A stretch of 64,000 nucleotides of DNA. Origin: Acinetobacter brisouii CIP 110357. Its GTDB lineage: Bacteria > Pseudomonadota > Gammaproteobacteria > Pseudomonadales > Moraxellaceae. The translations under genes were made by a program, and so were the position numbers. Position 1 is the first letter of the stretch; each line of letters begins with the position of its first letter. The notes beneath the pieces were generated by a model. The model made no database searches, was not told the DNA's origin, and saw nothing but the letters and a program-made list of their open reading frames with translations. This document shows, piece by piece, positions 58,933 to 64,000 of this stretch. The stretch covers positions 1,396,971-1,460,970 of the forward strand of contig NZ_KI530762.1 in assembly GCF_000488275.1 (NCBI RefSeq), given 5' to 3'.

Positions 58933-60446
58933 TATACGTTAGATTTGGCCCGAAGCTGAGCAGCATATGCTACTGCATCGTCTTCTGGTGCTTGCGATTT
59001 GTTATATGGTTTTGCTACAAACATGTAGATTAGACCACTACCAATCACAAAACCAAGACCGATCAAGACAATCCAGCGATCAACAAACGAGTTTCCTGTT
59101 GCAGGTTGCGCCAACAAATAGATCGCGAAAATACCGTATGCCAGTGCTAAGATGTTGATGATCATCCCCCAAGCACCAACGGTCCATTCACCTGCTGGTT
59201 TCCAGCCTTTAAAACGCTGACGCAATGCTGCTAGTACTACCATCTGGAATGCACAATAAATCCCGATCACGGCAAATGCAGTAATACGTGCCAAGCTATC
59301 TGGCTGGAAGTACACTAAGAAACACAACAAAATCGGTAAGATACAGCTCACAATCATGGCGTGGTCAGGTACACCTTGTTTTGACAATTTTGCCATCCAG
59401 TGGCTATTTGGCAACATTTCATCACGTGCAAATGAGAACACCAAACGGCTTAAAGCAGCTTGTAATGACAAAATACATGACAACATCGCCACAATCGCAA
59501 CCACGATAAAAATGTTCGCGCCCGTTGTCCCCAATGCTTCATTTAAAATCGCAGGAATTGGGTCAGTCACTTTACCTGATACGATTTTCAGCAAATTCGG
59601 TGATGCCATCAAATAACCGAGTACCGATAAAATCGCAGACACCGCACCAAAAACAATACTTAAAATCATCGCCACAGGAATTTGACGGCTTGGGTTTTGC
59701 ACTTCTTCGGCCACGTTACCACAGGCTTCAAAACCGAAGAACATGAACAAGCCCAACAAAGATGCTGACATGAAAGCGCTAAAGTAAGAACCATTACTCG
59801 CCAACACGCCCATCGAATCAAATACCACAGAGAATGGCTGCGCACGGTGGAAAATCAGCAAGTATAAACCTAAGCCAATCACACTCAAGATTTCACACCA
59901 AAACCCGATTCGTGCAACACGTGCCAAGTTTTTTGTGCCTGACATGTTCACCACCATAATCACCAACAGCAAAATCACTGAAGTGATGAGGCTATTCATG
60001 GCAGTCGGAGCGAAATGCAACAGTGACAACACAAAACCACTACTGTATTCCACAATCGAAGTGACTGTGACCACCAAAGCCCAGAGATAAATCCAAGCTG
60101 CCATCCACGCGTATTTACGCCCCCACAAACGGCGTGCCCACGGATACAATCCGCCTGTAATGGGATACTGCGATGCGGTTTCCCCAAATACTACCGCCAC
60201 CAACAACTGTCCAATTGCAACAATTAAAATCCACCAAATCGATGGTGGCCCCGCCAAAGTAATCGCCAGTGCAAACAGCGAATACACGGCCGTCAATGGT
60301 GATAAATAAGTAAAGCCCAACGAAAAATTTGAAATCAGACCAATCGAGCGTTCAAACTGGGTAGCTTCTTGATCTACTGCATGTGCGATGTGTTTGACTT
60401 CATCGACTACCAGCCCCACATCTTCTTTAATCGAATGTTTTGTCAT
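58932..60446 (-). CDS. APC-superfamily amino acid permease
   Basis: 504 residues, about 12 membrane helices. The start FERSIGLISNFSLGFTYLSPLTAVYSLFALAI and GETASQYPITGGLYPWARRLWG are typical of the amino acid/choline (ACT/GABA-like) branch of APC carriers. The partner gamma-aminobutyraldehyde-dehydrogenase-like enzyme suggests an amine or GABA-type substrate; not proven. It is the last gene of the three-gene minus operon, 115 bases after the SnoaL-like gene. Confidence 0.88.
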   Translation of the reverse strand: MTKHSIKEDVGLVVDEVKHIAHAVDQEATQFERSIGLISNFSLGFTYLSPLTAVYSLFALAITLAGPPSIWWILIVAIGQLLVAVVFGETASQYPITGGLYPWARRLWGRKYAWMAAWIYLWALVVTVTSIVEYSSGFVLSLLHFAPTAMNSLITSVILLLVIMVVNMSGTKNLARVARIGFWCEILSVIGLGLYLLIFHRAQPFSVVFDSMGVLASNGSYFSAFMSASLLGLFMFFGFEACGNVAEEVQNPSRQIPVAMILSIVFGAVSAILSVLGYLMASPNLLKIVSGKVTDPIPAILNEALGTTGANIFIVVAIVAMLSCILSLQAALSRLVFSFARDEMLPNSHWMAKLSKQGVPDHAMIVSCILPILLCFLVYFQPDSLARITAFAVIGIYCAFQMVVLAALRQRFKGWKPAGEWTVGAWGMIINILALAYGIFAIYLLAQPATGNSFVDRWIVLIGLGFVIGSGLIYMFVAKPYNKSQAPEDDAVAYAAQLRAKSNV

Positions 60447-60520
60447 GTTATTTCCTGATCTTGCCCCCTGTCTTTTGCCACAAATAGCTCATGAACAGGT
60501 GTGCTCGGAATTGCCAGAAT

Positions 60521-60550
60521 GGATATTGGGTATCTCCTAACCCAATATCC
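60521..60550 (-). other. hairpin between the SnoaL-like and permease genes
   Basis: GGATATTGGGT pairs perfectly with ACCCAATATCC across eight bases, 11 bases past the stop of the SnoaL-like gene, without a T-run. It may protect or partly terminate the operon mRNA. Confidence 0.5.
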
Positions 60551-60561
60551 AGATGATCGCC

Positions 60562-61041
60562 TTACCAACCCAATTGTTTGTTAAAACCTAAAGCATCGTA
60601 GTAGTCGCCCTGATAGGTAATTTTGCCGTTGTGAATACGCACAAAACTCACCCCTTCAAAGGACAATGGTTTCCCCGTTGCAGGCGTTTCTGCACTCCAT
60701 GCGCCTGTATTGGTTCCACTAAAACGCCACTGAAAAGCAATACCATCTTTACTGACCAGTGGCTTACTGATCATTTCCCATTTCAGATTCGGTACGGCCC
60801 CAACAAAAACTTTAATCACATTATCTCGTGCAGCAACCCGCCCTTTTTGCGGAGTGCCAACTGTAACATCATAGTAAACGGCATCTTGAGCCAAATATTT
60901 CGATGCTTTTTCAGCATCATGTGCATTCCACGCTGCCATATACGCTTTAATGACTTTTTGTGGATCTTCCTGTGCAGCATGTGCTGCACCAACCAACGCC
61001 ATTAAGGTCATAAAACTAAAAGTACGTACTGTCTGTTGCAT
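60562..61041 (-). CDS. exported SnoaL/NTF2-like protein
   Basis: 159 residues. Signal peptide MQQTVRTFSFMTLMALVGAAHA (about 22 residues) is followed by an NTF2/SnoaL-like cone fold (KVIKAYMAAWNAHDAEKASKYLAQDAVYYD, TGKPLSFEGVSFVRIHNGKITYQGDYYD). Cytosolic relatives are isomerases or polyketide cyclases; exported ones are mostly uncharacterised. It lies between an aldehyde dehydrogenase and a permease in one operon, so a role in binding or converting an imported amine or aldehyde in the periplasm is conceivable. Function unknown. Confidence 0.8.
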   Translation of the reverse strand: MQQTVRTFSFMTLMALVGAAHAAQEDPQKVIKAYMAAWNAHDAEKASKYLAQDAVYYDVTVGTPQKGRVAARDNVIKVFVGAVPNLKWEMISKPLVSKDGIAFQWRFSGTNTGAWSAETPATGKPLSFEGVSFVRIHNGKITYQGDYYDALGFNKQLGW

Positions 61042-61079
61042 GTTGTTCTCCCTGATCGGAAATTTATTTTTGTTTAAAA

Positions 61080-62513
61080 TTAATCTTCGTAAGCACTCAT
61101 GACATGTTTGATACGGGTATATTCCTCAAAACCGTAGCCCGATAAATCTTTGCCATAACCTGATTTTTTAAAACCGCCATGTGGCATTTCTGCAGTGAGT
61201 GGGATATGGGTATTAATCCACACCGTACCAAAATCCAAATCGCGTGACAGACGCATAGCGCGTGAGTGATCTTTCGTCCACACACTCGATGCCAAACCAT
61301 ATTCCACATCATTGGCTTTGTCTAAAGCATCAGCTTCATCGCTAAATTTCTGCACGGTAATAACTGGCCCAAAAACTTCGGTTTGTACCACTTCATCATG
61401 CTGTGCCAAACCTGTGATGACCGTTGGTTCAAAATAGAACCCCGCCTGCCCAACTTTTTTCCCGCCTGTTTCAATTTTGGCGTGTGCGGGTAAGCGTTCA
61501 ATAAAACCTTGTATCCGTTTTAATTGCCCTTCATTGTTAAGCGCGCCATATAAAGCATCCTGATCATCTGGCAGACCAAAATGAGTGTTTTTAGCAGCTT
61601 GGACGAGTTTTTCTACAAACTGGTCATGCACCTCATCAGCAACCAGAACACGAGTCGCTGCAGTACAGTCTTGGCCTGCATTGAAGTACCCTGCCAAGGC
61701 TATATGTTCAGCGGCTTTGTCCAAGTCCGCATCATCAAAAATCAAGACAGGCGCTTTACCGCCGAGTTCCAAATGTGCTTTGGCAAGATTGGCGGCTGCC
61801 GATGCCGCCACCTGCAACCCTGCACGTACTGAACCTGTGATAGAAACTAAGGCAGGGATACGATGCGATACTACCAACGCACCGGCTTCAGCATTGCCCA
61901 GTACGACGTTAAACGCGCCTTTTGGAAATAAGGGTGCAGCCAGTTCTGCCAGTAACAAGGTGCTTTCTGGCGTGGTATCACTCGGTTTGAGTACTACTGT
62001 ATTGCCTGCGGCTAAAGCAGGAGCAATTTTCCAGACCGCCATTAAAAATGGATAATTCCACGGCGCAACCTGCCCAACCACACCCAAGGGTTCACGGCGA
62101 ATGCTTGACGTGGTTCCTTGTAAATATTCCCCTGTCGATTTACCTTCTAGACAACGTGCTGCACCAGCAAAGAAACGAATTTGGTCAGCGGCGGTGGCGA
62201 CTTCTTCAGAAGCAATCAAATGTTTGAGCTGCCCCGTGTTGCGGCTTTGTGCTTCCACAAGACGCTCTGCATTTTGTTCAATCACATCTGCCAACGCCAA
62301 CAATGCTTTTTGACGAACAGATGGTGTAGTTTTCCCCCACACGGCAAATGCAGACTTAGCCGCCTGATAAGCAGCATTGACCTCAGCTTCGGTCGCATTT
62401 GGTGACTGAGCATAAACATCACCTGTTACTGGGCTAATCAGATCAAAGTACGCTCCCCCAAGTGGTTCAACGTATTCCCCATTAATAAAATGTTTTAACT
62501 TTAACGTGCTCAT
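61080..62513 (-). CDS. aldehyde dehydrogenase, gamma-aminobutyraldehyde dehydrogenase-like
   Basis: A 477-residue NAD(P)-dependent aldehyde dehydrogenase. PWNYPFLMAVWKIAPALAAGNTVVLKPSDTTP is the cofactor region, LELGGKAPVLIFDDAD holds the catalytic Glu, and NAGQDCTAATR the catalytic Cys; NAGQDC is the form common in PatD-type enzymes oxidising 4-aminobutyraldehyde. Start 62513 is preferred, because AGGGA abuts the alternative ATG at 62525. It is the first gene of the operon with the SnoaL-like protein and permease. A large dyad lies just upstream. Confidence 0.9.
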   Translation of the reverse strand: MSTLKLKHFINGEYVEPLGGAYFDLISPVTGDVYAQSPNATEAEVNAAYQAAKSAFAVWGKTTPSVRQKALLALADVIEQNAERLVEAQSRNTGQLKHLIASEEVATAADQIRFFAGAARCLEGKSTGEYLQGTTSSIRREPLGVVGQVAPWNYPFLMAVWKIAPALAAGNTVVLKPSDTTPESTLLLAELAAPLFPKGAFNVVLGNAEAGALVVSHRIPALVSITGSVRAGLQVAASAAANLAKAHLELGGKAPVLIFDDADLDKAAEHIALAGYFNAGQDCTAATRVLVADEVHDQFVEKLVQAAKNTHFGLPDDQDALYGALNNEGQLKRIQGFIERLPAHAKIETGGKKVGQAGFYFEPTVITGLAQHDEVVQTEVFGPVITVQKFSDEADALDKANDVEYGLASSVWTKDHSRAMRLSRDLDFGTVWINTHIPLTAEMPHGGFKKSGYGKDLSGYGFEEYTRIKHVMSAYED

Positions 62514-62542
62514 TGTGTTGTTCATTCCCTATGTACAGTTAT

Positions 62543-62580
62543 TAAAAATAATACCTATAATGTTATATGTATTATTTTTA
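62543..62580. promoter_or_regulatory. 38-base dyad upstream of the aldehyde dehydrogenase operon
   Basis: TAAAAATAATAC (62543-62554) and GTATTATTTTTA (62569-62580) are perfect 12-base arms; the inner part (TATAA-TG-TTATA) is itself symmetric, with one mismatched pair between. It lies 30-67 bases before the ATG at 62513, where a promoter and operator are expected. The regulator is unknown. Confidence 0.5.
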
Positions 62581-62920
62581 AAATTTTCTGTCAATCATTT
62601 TTGTTGAAATTTTTGTTTTTTATTTCGTCAAATTACATCGGAAACCAAATGCGCGCAGAACATGCTAAAACCACCTCATTCTGAGCAGGTCAAAACAACT
62701 ATGCAACTCAAGGACGTGCCAATACTGTGCTTGCAACAAACTTCGTATAAGACATGACATTTACACAAAACCTTAAAAAAGCGATGCAGGAAAACTGTTT
62801 AGGTACAAGGATGTTTTTTTAGATTTTATTTGAGTTAAACTCAAAGATATTTGATAAAAATACATAAAATCATATTTTTAGTTTTAATAAATTCACATAA
62901 AATAAATTAAATATCAGCGC
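62581..62920. other. intergenic region before the HEXXH protein
   Basis: About 340 bases without a gene. A 17-base odd palindrome, TTTGAGTT-A-AACTCAAA, lies at 62829-62845, 76 bases before the next ATG. Confidence 0.4.
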
Positions 62921-63418
62921 ATGAGCCGCAACATGAAATATTCTGTTCTCCTTAGCATACTGATCGGCTGTCTTTTATCGACAACGGCACAAATTCATGC
63001 GAATCCTGTCTATTCTGTGAATATTTTAAATCGCCCTTGGAACTGCTCATTTTATAATGGTTATCAAGTTCCGATTTATCTCGATCCAAATCTCAACAAT
63101 GTTGGCGTAGCAGGAAATAGCCCACCGCATATTGTTTTAAACCCAGTTGTCATGAATCAGTTTTCACCGAACATGCAAATATTTTGGTTGGCACACGAAT
63201 GTGTTCATGCAACCTATCAACCTGTTTCTACAAATGAAAATCAGGAAATGACTGCAGACTGCATTGCAATTAAACAGTTAAGACAATTGAATTTAAGCCC
63301 AAGAGAAGTCAATGAAATTGCTTGGCAAACTTTGCCTTTGCTTGGCAGTACACATACGGGGCACTTACCTGGCCCACTGAGAGCGCAGCATATTATGCAA
63401 TGCTATATGTCACCTTAG
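62921..63418 (+). CDS. exported protein with HEXXH zinc-protease-like motif
   Basis: 165 residues. A signal peptide (MKYSVLLSILIGCLLSTTAQIHA after a short MSRN start; cleavage near residue 27) precedes a small domain with HECVH at residues 92-96 in FWLAHECVHATYQ, and ENQEMTADC at 106-114, whose Glu109 and Asp113 fit the ExxAD third-ligand motif of gluzincin metalloproteases. Four cysteines could form disulfides. The whole is too short for known M48-type enzymes, so it may be a minimal protease or an inactive relative. I recognise no named family. It is monocistronic with a strong terminator. Confidence 0.75.
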   Translation: MSRNMKYSVLLSILIGCLLSTTAQIHANPVYSVNILNRPWNCSFYNGYQVPIYLDPNLNNVGVAGNSPPHIVLNPVVMNQFSPNMQIFWLAHECVHATYQPVSTNENQEMTADCIAIKQLRQLNLSPREVNEIAWQTLPLLGSTHTGHLPGPLRAQHIMQCYMSP

Positions 63419-63438
63419 AGAAATAATCCTCAATAAAA

Positions 63439-63483
63439 AGTGCTATTTCCCCAACTCAATTGGGGAAATAGCACTCATTTTTA
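63439..63483. terminator. bidirectional terminator between the HEXXH gene and pepN
   Basis: AGTGCTATTTCCCC pairs perfectly with GGGGAAATAGCACT across a nine-base loop, with AAAAA before and CATTTTTA after. Very stable. Confidence 0.9.
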
Positions 63484-63505
63484 CACGTCAATATATCTAA
63501 TAAAA

Positions 63506-64000
63506 TTAAATACTAAGCATACTATTTAAAGTTTCAGCCACATTTTTAGATTTCACCTGCGCTTTCAAATCCAGCAACTGCTGTTGTACTGTTGAACGCT
63601 GCGGTTCTGCCAATGTGTACCAACGCGATAACACTTGCAGCATACGTGAACCTACAATCGGGTTTTTCTCATCCAGATACCGAGCAAGCTCAATAAAGTG
63701 CTGCACCCCGAAACTCCATGTATTGACTGGATGGCTATTTAAACCGCCACTCACCGCACGAATACGGTTTGGTGTTCCCAAATCATAATCAGGGTGTGAG
63801 GTTAAATACTGAATGGTTTGGGCATTAGCTTTTGGATGTGCAGCTTGCAACATAAACCATTGATCCAGTGCCAATGCTTCATCATTAAAGCGATTATAAA
63901 AATCATCAATACACGCTTTGGCTTGTGGTGCATCATTCCACAGCAACACTTTCAACGCACCCAAACGCTCAGACATGTTGAGAGTGGTTTGATACTGTTC
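63506..64000 (-). CDS. pepN: aminopeptidase N, C-terminal part (cut by window edge)
   Basis: The reverse strand is open from the right edge to a stop at 63506 (165 codons). The translation (NMSERLGALKVLLWNDAPQAKACIDDFYNRFNDEALALDQWFMLQA, then PNRIRAVSGGLNSHPVNTWSF and VGSRMLQVLSRWYTLAEPQR) matches the helical C-terminal domain of PepN, the M1 zinc aminopeptidase. The catalytic HEXXH domain lies beyond the window. The internal ATG at 63976 is not a start. Confidence 0.88.
   Translation of the reverse strand, partial: EQYQTTLNMSERLGALKVLLWNDAPQAKACIDDFYNRFNDEALALDQWFMLQAAHPKANAQTIQYLTSHPDYDLGTPNRIRAVSGGLNSHPVNTWSFGVQHFIELARYLDEKNPIVGSRMLQVLSRWYTLAEPQRSTVQQQLLDLKAQVKSKNVAETLNSMLSI

Noticed and set aside
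61585..62055. 156-codon plus-strand frame inside the aldehyde dehydrogenase gene
   Set aside because: Long only because of codon bias of the real gene on the other strand; Ser/Ala-rich without protein-like pattern.
63976..64000. Complete 156-residue protein starting at 63976
   Set aside because: The frame stays open to the window edge and the sequence is the C-terminal domain of PepN.

Overview
The window looks like chromosomal DNA of an Acinetobacter species (Moraxellaceae, Gammaproteobacteria). This is inferred from the low-GC, AT-rich intergenic style, a glutaminase-asparaginase whose mature start resembles the enzyme I recall from Acinetobacter glutaminasificans, an uninterrupted rimO-pyrH-frr-uppS-cdsA-dxr-rseP-bamA-skp-lpxD-fabZ-lpxA block, and a full phenylacetate (paa) cluster. 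The species cannot be named from the sequence alone. No insertion sequence, prophage, integrase, CRISPR array or rRNA was seen; one tRNA is present.

Layout. 1-1465: the N-terminal part of an AraC-type regulator, then a thiol peroxidase/methionine sulfoxide repair pair (gpx, msrB). 1695-6712: an alanine-type aminotransferase with an unusual N-terminal DNA-binding-like domain, a dicarboxylate/amino-acid symporter, and a secreted glutaminase-asparaginase. 6860-13058: dnaE, trmJ, cysE and a lipoprotein. 13299-15932: cysN and cysD (sulfate activation). 16494-24032: an accessory-looking stretch with an SRPBCC-like protein, small AT-rich membrane ORFs, nfsB, a LysR/DoxX/glutathionyl-hydroquinone reductase/esterase set, a His-rich small protein, a tRNA-Ile2 (CAU) gene and a probably frameshifted membrane protein. 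24033-38771: the phenylacetate catabolon (paaABCDEFGHJK, X, Y on the minus strand; paaZ divergent) followed by scoAB. 38840-51126: the essential envelope block on the minus strand. 51489-54084: ntrB-ntrC behind a candidate sigma-54 promoter with two candidate NtrC sites and a 15-codon leader ORF. 54330-64000: a TetR regulator, argF, a small HTH-like protein, cidAB with a divergent LysR regulator, an APC permease/SnoaL-like/aldehyde dehydrogenase operon, a secreted protein with an HEXXH motif, and the C-terminal end of pepN.

How the parts work together. The paa genes take phenylacetate to CoA thioester, epoxide, oxepin, ring-opened and beta-oxidation intermediates, and finally acetyl-CoA and succinyl-CoA; PaaX-like motifs lie in the paaA/paaZ divergent promoter region. 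The minus-strand block supplies nucleotide (pyrH), ribosome-recycling (frr), isoprenoid/undecaprenyl (dxr, uppS), phospholipid (cdsA), outer-membrane protein (bamA, skp, rseP) and lipid A (lpxD, fabZ, lpxA) functions. The best leads for something undescribed are: (i) the aminotransferase fused to a DNA-binding-like domain, with three helically phased AGCAATWTTA repeats upstream; (ii) the apparently sigma-54/NtrC-autoregulated ntrBC operon with a coupled mini-ORF; (iii) a CysN whose C-terminus looks like a decayed APS kinase; and (iv) paired LysR-type boxes in front of the quinone-reductase operon.
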